DNA of 64,000 bases from Paenibacillus cymbidii (GCF_004764705.1 NZ_SHLX01000001.1:124001-188000); one strand, 5' to 3'; shown: positions 35,178-44,394, numbered from the stretch's first letter. The notes: generated from the sequence alone by a model not told the origin. Translations and numbers: made by a program.

Positions 35178-36734
35178 ATGGCAAGGAAAGCAGGCAAACG
35201 GATGGGGATGGCAGGCGCGCTGATCGTTGCCTTACCGCTGGCACTGGCGGGGTGCGGGGGAGGATCTTCAAGCGACGGCAAGTCGCCGGCCGCAACGGGC
35301 GCGGCATCGACGGCGCCAACAACGGCACCTTCGGCAACGGCGTCGGCTCAGCCGCTCAAGCCGGTCAAATTGACCTGGTATTATTTGGGCGACAATACGG
35401 GGGATTATCAGCAGGTTTACGATGCGGCGAACAAAATCATCCAGGCGAAGATCAATGCGACGGTCGATTTCCAGCCGATGTCCAATGCCGATTTTAAAGC
35501 CAAGATGCCGTTGAAGGTTGCTGCCGGAGAGAAGTTCGATCTGACGTATACGGCCGACTACATCTTCACGTACCGCGATAACGTCGCCAAAGGCGCGCTC
35601 CTTCCGTTGGACGACTTGATTGCCAAATATGCCCCGCAAACGAAAAAGCTGATCTCGGACAACATCTGGGCAGCGGCCAAAGTGAACGGGAAAATTTATG
35701 CGGTGCCCAATTCCCAGGTGCAGAGCAGACAGAAGGCGCTGCTGTTCAACAAGGCGCTCGTGGATAAGTACAATTTGAAAGACAAAATTTTTGCAGTGAA
35801 AAAAATGGCCGATTTGACGCCGATTCTCGACGTGATCAAAAAAAATGAGCCGGGCATTTATCCGACCTTTATTTCGCCCGGTTATGCAGGCTACGATGTC
35901 CCTTCCAAAGAGCAATACAACGAGCAGATCGTGTTAAGGGTGCCGGTCGGGGTGAACTACGATCTGAAAGTGGTCGATATGACGCAAGGGCAATTCAAGG
36001 AGCTTGCGCTGGCCGACTACAAATTGGCAAGAGAATGGCAGAAAGCCGGCTATTTCCACCCCGATGCCGCCTTGGCCAAAGATTTGAGCGCCGAACAGAA
36101 GGCTGGCAAGTTTTTTGTGCATGCGGATAATTACAAGCCGGGCGTAGAAGCGGATACGAAAAACAAATGGGGCTTCGACACCTATGCCGTCCCGATGTCA
36201 TTCCCGGTGCTTTCCACCGGTTCCATCAACGCTGCGTTAACCGCCGTCAGCCGGACGTCGGAAAATCCGGAACGGGCGATGATGCTGATCGAGCTGATGA
36301 ATACGGACAAAGAGCTGCTTAACTTGCTCACGTTCGGGCTCGAAGGCGTCGATTACAAAAAAACCGGCGACAACAGCATCGAAGTCATCGCCAAACCGGC
36401 TTATTCCGGCAAAGCATGGGCGATCGGCAACCAATTCCTCGCTTATCTGCTTCCCGGGCAGGCCGCCGACGTGTGGGAGCAAACCAAAAAATTGAATGCT
36501 TCCGCGGTCCCGGCGCCGACGATCGGCTTCGCCTTCGACAATACGAAGGTGAAAACGGAAATCGCCAACATGACTACCGTGCTTGACAAGTACGACAAAA
36601 TATTCAATTTTGGCATGGCGGACGACTATGCGGCTACGTTCGAACAGGAAATCAAAGATTTGAACGCTGCCGGCATGCAAAATTATATCAAGGAATTGCA
36701 AAGTCAAATCGACGCCTGGAAAGCGACCAAATAA
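35178..36734 (+). CDS. Extracellular solute-binding lipoprotein
   Basis: A 518-residue substrate-binding lipoprotein. The signal ends with lipobox LAGC (Cys26), followed by a Ser/Thr/Ala linker; the mature region (LTWYYLGDNTGDYQQVYDAA; YTADYIFTYRDNVAKGALLP) matches large oligosaccharide-binding proteins. GGGAGGGG precedes the ATG. It serves the two permeases upstream and lies before a secreted beta-helix protein, consistent with uptake of polysaccharide fragments. Confidence 0.9.
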   Translation: MARKAGKRMGMAGALIVALPLALAGCGGGSSSDGKSPAATGAASTAPTTAPSATASAQPLKPVKLTWYYLGDNTGDYQQVYDAANKIIQAKINATVDFQPMSNADFKAKMPLKVAAGEKFDLTYTADYIFTYRDNVAKGALLPLDDLIAKYAPQTKKLISDNIWAAAKVNGKIYAVPNSQVQSRQKALLFNKALVDKYNLKDKIFAVKKMADLTPILDVIKKNEPGIYPTFISPGYAGYDVPSKEQYNEQIVLRVPVGVNYDLKVVDMTQGQFKELALADYKLAREWQKAGYFHPDAALAKDLSAEQKAGKFFVHADNYKPGVEADTKNKWGFDTYAVPMSFPVLSTGSINAALTAVSRTSENPERAMMLIELMNTDKELLNLLTFGLEGVDYKKTGDNSIEVIAKPAYSGKAWAIGNQFLAYLLPGQAADVWEQTKKLNASAVPAPTIGFAFDNTKVKTEIANMTTVLDKYDKIFNFGMADDYAATFEQEIKDLNAAGMQNYIKELQSQIDAWKATK

Positions 36735-36743
36735 GTTGCCGCA

Positions 36744-36770
36744 GACGGTGGGGCCCGGGGCTCCGCCGTC
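36744..36770 (+). other. Hairpin between binding-protein and secreted beta-helix genes
   Basis: GACGGTGG (36744-36751) pairs with CCGCCGTC (36763-36770) with one wobble pair, and no T tract follows. Such 3' hairpins often stabilise the abundant binding-protein mRNA or partly reduce read-through. Confidence 0.45.
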
Positions 36771-36804
36771 TCGGGCACTTCATTCCTCGAAAGGAAGTGA
36801 TTTG

Positions 36805-39800
36805 ATGAAAGACGGGCTCGTCAAGTGTACCCGCTTGCTGCTTGCTTTTTGTCTGATTTGGGGAAACGCGGTATGGAATACCGGGATTCGGCAAGTTGAT
36901 GCCGCAACGACAAATTACTACGTCGATCCGGTTAACGGGAACGATGCCAATAGCGGTACGTCGCCCGGAAGCGCTTTCTTGACGATTGAGGCGGCGCGGG
37001 ATGCCGTTCGATTGGTCAACGGCACGATGACGGACGATATTGTCGTCTATTTGATGCCGGGCAATTATTGGATTACCAATACGATTGCGTTTGACGGCAG
37101 GGATTCCGGCTCCGGCGGGAAAACTATCATCTGGCGCAACTACGGGGAGAAGGGAAGCGCCAAGCTGATCGGCGGGCAAACGGTAACCGGCTGGACGACG
37201 GTGAGCGGCAGCGTTTACAAAGCCTCCGTGGGAACGGGGCTGAATATAAAATACATCTACGAGAACGGCGTCCGCGGCGTGCCGGCGCGCCAGCCCAACA
37301 ACGGCTTTTACCGGATCGATTCCAACGATCAGCTTTACAAGCAGTTTCGCTGGAAATCGACCGATTCGTTCCCGACTATCGCCAATAAAACCGATCTCGA
37401 GGTGGAAGTGTGGCCCGGAAACCACGATTGGTCCAATCTTTATCGCGGCGTGGCCTCGATGAATTACGGCAATCGCCAGATCACCCTTTCCACGCCGATT
37501 CCGAACGGTTATTTGGGCGGGCTGGTCGCGGGATCGAGGTTTCGTTTGATGGGGGCTCTTGAGCTTCTGGATCAACCGGGGGAATTTTATTACGACAGCG
37601 CGAACGGCGACTTATACTATATGCCCAGCGACAGATCGATGGCGAATAAGGAAGTTATCGTTCCCCGTGTCGTGAGCCTGCTGGACTTTTACGGGGACAG
37701 CGGAAATTCGCTCGATCAGCTTGTCGGGTATTGGAAGTTCGAGCATATCGACGATGAGACCAACACGACCGATGACGAGTCCGTGAAACAAAATCACGCG
37801 ACGGTGCACGGCGCCACCTATACGTCGGGCAAAACGGCCGAACTCGGGAACGCGCTTCGCCTGGACGGCACGGACGACTATGCGAGCGTTGCGTATGACG
37901 CTTCCCTGACCTTCGGGGCCCCGGCAACGGCGATGACGATGTCTGCGTGGATCCGAACGACGGGAACCGGCTTTCAACCGGTGCTGAGCAAGGCGCGGGA
38001 CGTAAATACGGCCAATATCGATTATCGCTTCGGCCTTGACGATCACGGCAAGCTGGAGATGCATCGCTGGAATCAGAGCTCGAGCGGAGGCCGGGAAGCG
38101 GTGCTGGACAGCGACGGAGCCGCGTTGAACGACGGCGAGTGGCATCATATCGCGTTCGTCAATGAAAGCGCTTCTTCGCACAAGCTGTATGTGGACGGTC
38201 AGTTGGCCGAAAGCAGCACCGCTGCATGGCAATACAACGACACCAACAATCAGGAAGTGAACATCGGACGCTACAAGAATGCTTCCGCGTTTACGTACTA
38301 TTTTGCCGGAGATATCGATGATGTGCGCATCGTTCGCTCGGCTCTGCAAGCGGGAGAAATCCAAGACCTGTACGACGGGAAAGAAATTGTGCCTCCGCCC
38401 GCCTTGCAGAATATCGTAGTCGAAGGCCTCAGCTTCGAGGCGACCAACCTGAATCATGCCGATGAGATCGGCATACGGCAAGGGCAAGTCAGCGTAACGG
38501 CGGCCAAAAACATCACGATCCGCAACAACGAGTTTGCCCGGGGCGGCGGTTCGGGCGTTTATGTTGACGCCTCTGATTCGATCACGATTGAAGGCAACGA
38601 TGTGTTCGACATGGGAATGGCCGGCATTCTCGTGAGCCGCAGCGGCAAAGCGTCGACCGACAACAAAGTGACCAACAACCGCGTGAACAATACGGGGCAA
38701 GCGTTTGCGGATTGGGGCGGAAGCATCGCGCTGAAAGCTTCGGATCACATGGAAGTGTCCTACAATCAGCTTTCCACGTCCGCCCGGCACGGGGTTACGC
38801 TGCGAAGCTCGAATGACAACACGATCAAGTTCAACGAAATTTCCGATATGAATCGAAATTCCCAGGATACGGGGGCGATTTATTACGGGCAGTCCGAGGG
38901 TATCGTGGTCGACAACAACCGGGTGCACCACAGCGGGAAATTCGGGCGCGGGCAAACGGGGATTTACGTCGAGGACAATTCCAACTACAGCACACTCAGC
39001 AACAACATCGTCTACAGCATTCTCGCTTCCGAAACGAACAATCTGAATACATCGGTGATCGCCAAGGGAGAAAAAACGGCGTTCTCCAACAATATTTTCG
39101 ATTATTCCACCAGTTATGCCGCCATTCGCAGCCTGGCGTTCAACGGCTACACCGTGAATCTGCACAAGTTTGATCACAATATTTTTGCCAGCTTCGGCTC
39201 GCAGCGGAGACACTTCAATTTCGTTAATTACTCCAGCGACAGAGTGGATCAATCGGACAATAATTTATTTTACAAACAGGCTTCCGGCTCGCATCAAATG
39301 ATCGGCATTCCCGGCGACGATACGTTGACGAATTGGAAGACGCTGCGCAGCAAACGGTACGATCAGCATTCGCTGACGGGGGATCCGAAGTTTGTCGATC
39401 GGGCGAACGGCGATTATACGCTGGAAGCGACTTCGCCGGCGCTGACCGCCCTCGGCTTCCAGCAAATCGATCAGCGTTCGATCGGATTGAAGTCCGAATT
39501 CGTTTATCCCGGAACGAAAGGGCAATGGGTGTTCGGCGGCAACGCGGCAGATGTTTCCATGAGCGGCAGGGATGGAACGTCCCATGGAGGGGCGACCTAT
39601 ACGACCGACCGATTCGGGAAAACGACGAGCGGGCTCAGTCTGGACGGCACGACAGGTTACGTCGGGATCGCCCACGACAGCGCGCTGACGTTCGGCGATC
39701 CGGCGCAGCCGTTTACCATTTCGGCCTGGATCAACACTTCCGCCTCCGGCATTCAGGCTATTGTGGCCAAAGCAAGGACAAACAGCGGTTCGTCCCCGAT

Positions 39801-40179
39801 CGATTATCAATTCGGGCTGGATGCCGCCGGGTACTTGCAGCTGTCGCGCTGGAATGCGGATCCGGAAGACGCGGAACGGATTGCGAACGACAGTTTGCCG
39901 CTGAACGACGGGAAATGGCACCATATTGCCTTCGTCAACGAAAGCGCCTCGTCGCACAAGCTCTACGCGGACGGCCAGCTGCTCGAAAGCAGCACCGCTT
40001 CCTGGACTCGCGATTACAGCAGTACGGAGCCTGTCGAAATCGGCCGATACGCAAATGACGGCGCTGCTGATCTATATTTTGCCGGGCAAATCGACGATGT
40101 CAGCATCTTGCAGCGCGCGATGAGCGAAAGGGAAATCAAGGAGCTCAACCATATTCCGCTCGCTCCGCTTGTTCCGTAA
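36805..40179 (+). CDS. Secreted beta-helix protein with two LamG-like domains
   Basis: A 1124-residue exported protein. A signal peptide covers about residues 1-34 (CTRLLLAFCLIWGNAVW, then a likely cut after VDA). The N-terminal pre-helix region (YYVDPVNGNDANSGTSPGSA) resembles that of the PDZ protein at 26106. A LamG/concanavalin-like module is inserted at about 305-525, a right-handed beta-helix runs 530-900, and a second LamG module closes the protein at about 905-1118. The two modules share NDGxWHHIAFVNESASSHKL and are internal duplicates. It probably binds and cleaves a polysaccharide outside the cell; the substrate is unknown. Confidence 0.85.
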   Translation: MKDGLVKCTRLLLAFCLIWGNAVWNTGIRQVDAATTNYYVDPVNGNDANSGTSPGSAFLTIEAARDAVRLVNGTMTDDIVVYLMPGNYWITNTIAFDGRDSGSGGKTIIWRNYGEKGSAKLIGGQTVTGWTTVSGSVYKASVGTGLNIKYIYENGVRGVPARQPNNGFYRIDSNDQLYKQFRWKSTDSFPTIANKTDLEVEVWPGNHDWSNLYRGVASMNYGNRQITLSTPIPNGYLGGLVAGSRFRLMGALELLDQPGEFYYDSANGDLYYMPSDRSMANKEVIVPRVVSLLDFYGDSGNSLDQLVGYWKFEHIDDETNTTDDESVKQNHATVHGATYTSGKTAELGNALRLDGTDDYASVAYDASLTFGAPATAMTMSAWIRTTGTGFQPVLSKARDVNTANIDYRFGLDDHGKLEMHRWNQSSSGGREAVLDSDGAALNDGEWHHIAFVNESASSHKLYVDGQLAESSTAAWQYNDTNNQEVNIGRYKNASAFTYYFAGDIDDVRIVRSALQAGEIQDLYDGKEIVPPPALQNIVVEGLSFEATNLNHADEIGIRQGQVSVTAAKNITIRNNEFARGGGSGVYVDASDSITIEGNDVFDMGMAGILVSRSGKASTDNKVTNNRVNNTGQAFADWGGSIALKASDHMEVSYNQLSTSARHGVTLRSSNDNTIKFNEISDMNRNSQDTGAIYYGQSEGIVVDNNRVHHSGKFGRGQTGIYVEDNSNYSTLSNNIVYSILASETNNLNTSVIAKGEKTAFSNNIFDYSTSYAAIRSLAFNGYTVNLHKFDHNIFASFGSQRRHFNFVNYSSDRVDQSDNNLFYKQASGSHQMIGIPGDDTLTNWKTLRSKRYDQHSLTGDPKFVDRANGDYTLEATSPALTALGFQQIDQRSIGLKSEFVYPGTKGQWVFGGNAADVSMSGRDGTSHGGATYTTDRFGKTTSGLSLDGTTGYVGIAHDSALTFGDPAQPFTISAWINTSASGIQAIVAKARTNSGSSPIDYQFGLDAAGYLQLSRWNADPEDAERIANDSLPLNDGKWHHIAFVNESASSHKLYADGQLLESSTASWTRDYSSTEPVEIGRYANDGAADLYFAGQIDDVSILQRAMSEREIKELNHIPLAPLVP

Positions 40180-40212
40180 GCTTACTTTATAAAAAAGAGA
40201 GGAACGAAAACG

Positions 40213-41316
40213 ATGACCGCCATTCCGGCTTACTTGCACGAATATCGGGAGCTGTACGAAACGAATCCGCGGCAGGCGAATCTTGATTGGTTCCGGCAGG
40301 CGGGCTACGGTTTGTTCCTGCATTACGGCCTGTATTCGATCATGGGCGAAGAAAGCCGCGAAGACGAAAAAATTATGGAATGGGTGCAGTACAACCGAAT
40401 CATTCCGGTGAGCGAATACGCCAAGCTCAAGGATCGATTCACCGCGGCGAGCTTCGATGCCGAAGCGATTGCCGTGTTTGCCAAGTCGTGCGGCATGCGT
40501 TACATCAACCTGACGACCCGCCATCACGACAGCTTCTGCCTGTTCGCGACCGAACAAACCGATTTCAACAGCGTGAACTCGCCCGCCGGGCGCGATCTGG
40601 TCCACGAATTGGCCGAAGCTTGCGAGAAGCATGGCCTGGGGTTGTTTTTGTACTATTCGCACGGCCGGGACTGGAAGCATCCGCATGCGCCGAACAACGA
40701 CGAGTGGGGAGGGGCGGCGCGGCCGGCTTACGACCCGCCGGAGCCTGCTTATCGTTATGGCGAAGAGCATAACCTCGAGCTGTATCTGGATTTCATGAAA
40801 GCGCAGGTAAAAGAACTGCTGGCGCAATATCCTTCGGCGGCGGGCATTTGGCTTGACGGACTTGGCGTGCTGCAGTCGGGCGATGCAGCCGCATTCAAAT
40901 GCGAGGAGCTGTATGCGGCGATCCGCGAGGCGTCGCCCCATGCGCTTGTCTCCTACAAGCAGGGGCTGCTGGGCACGGAGGACTTTTTTGCCCCGGAACA
41001 CAAGCTGCCGCAAAAAAGCGATGAAGCTGGAGAGGAGTATCAGAAGGGGCAAAACCGTTTGGGGCAAATCGCGGCGCACAAGGACAAAATAGTCGAGGTT
41101 TGCACCACGATGATCAAAAGCCCGGTTTCGTGGGGGTACAAGGCAAAAGCCGTACATCTTACTGCAGACGAGGTGTGGGCGAAGTGGAACGATGCCCGCA
41201 GCAACAAGCACCATTTGCTTCTGAACATCGGGGTCAGGGGAGACGGCAGTCTTGATCCGACGGATGTGGCGGTATTGCAGCAAGTCGGGAAGCGCATTCG
41301 CGAAGAAGGGGAGTGA
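40213..41316 (+). CDS. GH29-like alpha-L-fucosidase family protein
   Basis: A 367-residue (beta/alpha)8 barrel resembling family GH29 alpha-L-fucosidases. Signs: WFRQAGYGLFLHYGLYSIMG at the N-terminus, the YINLTTRHHDSFCLF substrate-binding His pair, and Asp215 in AGIWLDGLG at the position of the catalytic nucleophile. No signal peptide is seen, so it should act on imported oligosaccharides. It is shorter than many GH29 enzymes and lacks the usual C-terminal beta-sandwich. The sugar may not be fucose; family assignment is firmer than specificity. Confidence 0.75.
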   Translation: MTAIPAYLHEYRELYETNPRQANLDWFRQAGYGLFLHYGLYSIMGEESREDEKIMEWVQYNRIIPVSEYAKLKDRFTAASFDAEAIAVFAKSCGMRYINLTTRHHDSFCLFATEQTDFNSVNSPAGRDLVHELAEACEKHGLGLFLYYSHGRDWKHPHAPNNDEWGGAARPAYDPPEPAYRYGEEHNLELYLDFMKAQVKELLAQYPSAAGIWLDGLGVLQSGDAAAFKCEELYAAIREASPHALVSYKQGLLGTEDFFAPEHKLPQKSDEAGEEYQKGQNRLGQIAAHKDKIVEVCTTMIKSPVSWGYKAKAVHLTADEVWAKWNDARSNKHHLLLNIGVRGDGSLDPTDVAVLQQVGKRIREEGE

Positions 41317-41321
41317 AGCCG

Positions 41322-42617
41322 ATGGCAACGATGCAGCCGAATGTTTTGTGGATCTTCTCCGATCAGCACAGACCGCACGCCATCGGCTGTTACGGAGACG
41401 ATAACGTGGATACGCCCAACCTGGATCGCTTGGCGTCGGAAGGCATCCGCTTCGTTAATGCTTACTCCAACACGCCGATCTGCACCCCGGTTCGGGCTTC
41501 GGTATACACCGGGAAGTATTGCACGACCCATGGCGCCGTTTCGCTGCATGTGCCGCCCCGTCAAGGGCAGCGCATGCTGGCGCAGGAGCTGCAGGATACC
41601 GGTTATCATACCTCGCATATGGGCAAATGGCACATTTCCGGCGGCGCTGCGCCGTCGCATTTCGTGTCGCCTTATTTTCGCCCCGGTTGGGATGACTGGC
41701 TGGGCTGGGAATGCTCCAATCAACCGTGGGAAACCAAATATTCGACAGGCACCGCTCCGTTTCCGCTGCAAAAGATGAACGGCTACCAGACGGATGTATT
41801 GACGGATATGACCGTCGACTGGATCAAACGGCAGACGCACGACAAGCCGTGGTTTCATGTCGTGTCGATCGAGCCGCCGCATCCGCCGCATACGGCGCCG
41901 GAAGCATATATGGACATGTTCCGGGATAAGCCGGTAAAGCTTCGGCCCAACGTCCCTTTGGACCACCCGCAGTTGGAGGAGTTTCGGGCCTATTTGCGGG
42001 CTTACTACGCGCAAATTGCCAATCTCGATTTCAACATCGGACGGATGCTGCAAACTCTTGAAGAAACCGGTCAACTGGAGGATACGATCATTTTCTATTT
42101 CTCCGATCACGGCGATCTGATGGGCAGCCACGGCCGGAGGGGCAAAAGCCGTCCGGAAGTCGAGTCCAGTCAAATCCCGCTGCTGATTCGATACCCGCGG
42201 CGGATTCCGGCGGGGACCGTTTCGGAGGCGTTGATCAGCGCTGTCGATCTGATGCCGACGCTGCTTGGCATGATCGGCTCGCCGATTCCGGAAGAGACGG
42301 AAGGAACCGATCTGAGCAGAACCGTGTACGGGGAACAAGTGGGGGGAGCGGATCAGGTTCTGCTCCAGTTCGAAAAACGTTTCTGGGCGGAAGAACCGGA
42401 ATATTCGTTCCGTACGCTTGTGCAAGGCGAGTGGTTTTATACGTATTTTTTGCTCGAGGGGCCGGCGCAGTTGTTTCACATGAAGTCGGATCCTTATCAG
42501 ATGCGCAATTTGATCGACGACCCGAACTATGCCGCGGTCAAGGAGGAGATGGATCTGGCGTTGCGGGCCAAATTGGCGGCAATCGACGACGATTTTTTTC
42601 AACGGGTTGCTTTGTAG
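41322..42617 (+). CDS. Sulfatase (formylglycine-dependent, Cys type)
   Basis: A 431-residue type I sulfatase, distinct from the one at 29336. Cys54 in CTPVR is the residue to be converted to formylglycine. SDQHRPHAIGCYG gives metal ligands, MGKWHISGG the conserved Lys/His and FYFSDHGDLMGSHG the second metal site. It is shorter and probably has a different sulfate position or sugar preference. I use the ATG at 41322, six bases after the GH29 stop; a GTG at 41313 overlaps that stop. No export signal. Confidence 0.92.
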   Translation: MATMQPNVLWIFSDQHRPHAIGCYGDDNVDTPNLDRLASEGIRFVNAYSNTPICTPVRASVYTGKYCTTHGAVSLHVPPRQGQRMLAQELQDTGYHTSHMGKWHISGGAAPSHFVSPYFRPGWDDWLGWECSNQPWETKYSTGTAPFPLQKMNGYQTDVLTDMTVDWIKRQTHDKPWFHVVSIEPPHPPHTAPEAYMDMFRDKPVKLRPNVPLDHPQLEEFRAYLRAYYAQIANLDFNIGRMLQTLEETGQLEDTIIFYFSDHGDLMGSHGRRGKSRPEVESSQIPLLIRYPRRIPAGTVSEALISAVDLMPTLLGMIGSPIPEETEGTDLSRTVYGEQVGGADQVLLQFEKRFWAEEPEYSFRTLVQGEWFYTYFLLEGPAQLFHMKSDPYQMRNLIDDPNYAAVKEEMDLALRAKLAAIDDDFFQRVAL

Positions 42618-42672
42618 CTCCGAATCCGATCTGGTCGGTCGCGGGAAAAAAGTGTACACTACCGTTGTGACC

Positions 42673-42735
42673 TTTCCGGCCCCGCGCCGGAAGGGGGAAC
42701 GGGCAAGCTGGCGGCCTGCAGGGCCGCTTTTGTCG
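42673..42735 (+). terminator. Tandem hairpins ending the polysaccharide locus
   Basis: TTTCCGGC (42673-42680) pairs with GCCGGAAG (42686-42693); then GCGGCC (42711-42716) pairs with GGCCGC (42722-42727) followed by TTTTGT. The second is a plausible weak intrinsic terminator. Confidence 0.5.
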
Positions 42736-42764
42736 TTAATCCGGTTATGCAAGGAGGAAATCTT

Positions 42765-43532
42765 ATGGCTTACGGCCAATTTGCGTATTGGTACGACCGG
42801 CTGATGGAGGACATGCCGTACGGCGAGTGGCGGCAATGGGCCGAAGCGGTATGGAGCCGGACGGGCAAGCCGCGTACGGTCGTCGATCTTGGCTGCGGCA
42901 CCGGGAATGTGGCGATTCCGCTGGCCGAGTACGGCTATGCGGTAACCGGCATCGACCTGTCGGAGCATATGCTGGCCGTGGCGCACGACAAGGCGTCTTC
43001 GCCGGCCGTCAAGGAGCGTATGGCGGCAGCCGGCGGTTCGGTGGCGTGGCAGCAGCAGGATATGCGCGATTGGGAAGCCGCGCAGCCGGCGGATGCCGTG
43101 ATCTGCTTCTGCGATTGCCTGAACTATTTGCTCGAAGAGGACGATATTCGCCAAGCTTTCGCGCGGGCGTACGAGGCGCTCGGGCCGGGCGGGTCGTTTC
43201 TGTTCGACGCGCATACGCCGCGCAAGCTGCAGGAGTACGCGCTGCATCAGCCGTTCGTGCTCGACGAAGACGATATCGCTTACATATGGACATGCGAGCT
43301 GGACGAGACGCGCCTCGAGCTGGAGCATCAGCTCAGCATATTCGTCCGCGACGGCGCCGACGGCCGGTTTAGCCGAATCGAAGAAATGCACGTGCAGCGC
43401 GCCTACCCGCCCGATTGGCTGGCCCGCGAACTGGCGCGAGCCGGGTTTCGCGACGTCGAGACGTTTGCCGATTTTACGTTCCGGCCGGCGAACGAACGTA
43501 CGGAACGGGCGTTTTTCGTCGCCCGCAAATAA
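42765..43532 (+). CDS. yqeM: Class I SAM-dependent methyltransferase YqeM
   Basis: A 255-residue methyltransferase. The SAM-binding motif I is VVDLGCGTGNVAIPLAEYG, with GIDLSEHMLAVA and VICFCDCLNYLLEEDDI further on. Position in the conserved yqe-comE order identifies it as YqeM: in Bacillus subtilis yqeM directly follows rsfS, whereas here the 17-kb polysaccharide locus lies between. AAGGAGGA precedes the ATG. The methyl acceptor is unknown. Its stop is one base from that of the convergent XRE gene. Confidence 0.88.
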   Translation: MAYGQFAYWYDRLMEDMPYGEWRQWAEAVWSRTGKPRTVVDLGCGTGNVAIPLAEYGYAVTGIDLSEHMLAVAHDKASSPAVKERMAAAGGSVAWQQQDMRDWEAAQPADAVICFCDCLNYLLEEDDIRQAFARAYEALGPGGSFLFDAHTPRKLQEYALHQPFVLDEDDIAYIWTCELDETRLELEHQLSIFVRDGADGRFSRIEEMHVQRAYPPDWLARELARAGFRDVETFADFTFRPANERTERAFFVARK

Positions 43533-43533
43533 C

Positions 43534-43935
43534 TCAGCTGCCGAACATGACGTCGAGCATGTCGACGATTTTGCGTTTCTCCGCCGCCGTCAGCTGCCGC
43601 CCGCGGAACGTTACGTTCGTTCGCGCGGGCAGCTGCTCCAGCGCCAAATTCTCCCGCTCCGCCGGCGGAGTCGTCCCGGCCTCGTAGCCGGCCCCCGGTT
43701 CGCGGAGGTAACCGGCCGCTTCCAGCAGCGAAGCATAGGGATAGCCGTAAGCGTCGGAAAGCGATTTCAGCGTTTCCGGCGTCGGCTTGACCGGGTTGCC
43801 CGAGCGGGCGTCGGCTCCTTTTTCGATGATCCCCAGGTATGTATGGCTGATCCCCGTTTTGGCGCTTGCCTGCCGCAGCGATTGTTTGCCCCTCAGCTCG
43901 CGAAGCAGATGTCCGAGTTCCTTGCTTCCGCTCAT
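43534..43935 (-). CDS. XRE-family helix-turn-helix regulator
   Basis: A 133-residue regulator with an N-terminal Xre helix-turn-helix (LGHLLRELRGKQSLRQASAK; TGISHTYLGIIEKG) and a C-terminal tail (LTAAEKRKIVDMLDVMFGS) that may mediate dimerisation. I use the ATG at 43935; a GTG three codons upstream is possible. A 19-bp palindrome lies 30 bases upstream and fits autoregulation. It converges on yqeM and is divergent from the small gene at 44053. Confidence 0.87.
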   Translation of the reverse strand: MSGSKELGHLLRELRGKQSLRQASAKTGISHTYLGIIEKGADARSGNPVKPTPETLKSLSDAYGYPYASLLEAAGYLREPGAGYEAGTTPPAERENLALEQLPARTNVTFRGRQLTAAEKRKIVDMLDVMFGS

Positions 43936-43964
43936 TCGACCCACATCCCAGAATGGAAAGTTTC

Positions 43965-43983
43965 GGTTTACAATATGTAAACC
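43965..43983. promoter_or_regulatory. 19-bp palindrome upstream of the XRE gene (operator)
   Basis: GGTTTACA ATA TGTAAACC is a perfect inverted repeat with 8-bp arms, placed in the divergent promoter region. Xre-type repressors bind such palindromes near their own promoters. On the + strand TTGATT (43996-44001), 16 bases, TATACC (44018-44023) is a candidate promoter for the gene at 44053. Confidence 0.6.
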
Positions 43984-44052
43984 ATGTGTTACAATTTGAT
44001 TAGGTTATCGTTTAAATTATACCACGCGCACCGTCAGGGGAGGAACTTGCCG

Positions 44053-44337
44053 ATGTCGGAAACGATCCGGGGATATGCCGCCAAGCTGCCGGCGATTCAG
44101 GAGTCGCTGCAGGTGCTGGAGCACGATTGTTTGTCCCACACGATTGCCAATGAGCTTGCGTTCCGCTGGATGCCCGACATTGTCGAGAAGTGGGGGAAGC
44201 TGGAGCTGGAGCGCAACGATTTGCTTGACGCGCTTGATTTTGTTACGGACGAATACGACGAATTGCTCAAGCAATTCATTCTCTTGACGAGCCGGGAGGG
44301 AACGGACGGATCGGGGGAGGCGAATTCCGGCGTATGA
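44053..44337 (+). CDS. Small hypothetical protein (94 aa)
   Basis: A 94-residue, acidic, mainly helical soluble protein (ETIRGYAAKLPAIQESLQVL; LLDALDFVTDEYDELLKQFI). CAGGGGAGGAACTT precedes the ATG and gives a good ribosome site. No family is recognised and no membrane segment or signal is present. It lies between the XRE gene and the leuS promoter and is divergent from the former, so it may be controlled by that regulator. Confidence 0.7.
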   Translation: MSETIRGYAAKLPAIQESLQVLEHDCLSHTIANELAFRWMPDIVEKWGKLELERNDLLDALDFVTDEYDELLKQFILLTSREGTDGSGEANSGV

Positions 44338-44359
44338 AGCGGTCCCATTTCGGAAAAAC

Positions 44360-44388
44360 TTGACACATCAGGCGATCATTTTTATAAT
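44360..44388 (+). promoter_or_regulatory. Consensus sigma-A promoter of leuS
   Basis: TTGACA (44360-44365), a 17-base spacer and TATAAT (44383-44388): both hexamers are perfect matches. Transcription should start near 44395, giving a roughly 350-nt T-box leader. Confidence 0.92.
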
Positions 44389-44394
44389 CATAAG

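Noticed and set aside
41040..43391. Long open frame on - across the GH29-like and sulfatase genes
   Set aside because: Composition is that of an antisense frame in GC-rich DNA; it crosses three well-supported + genes.
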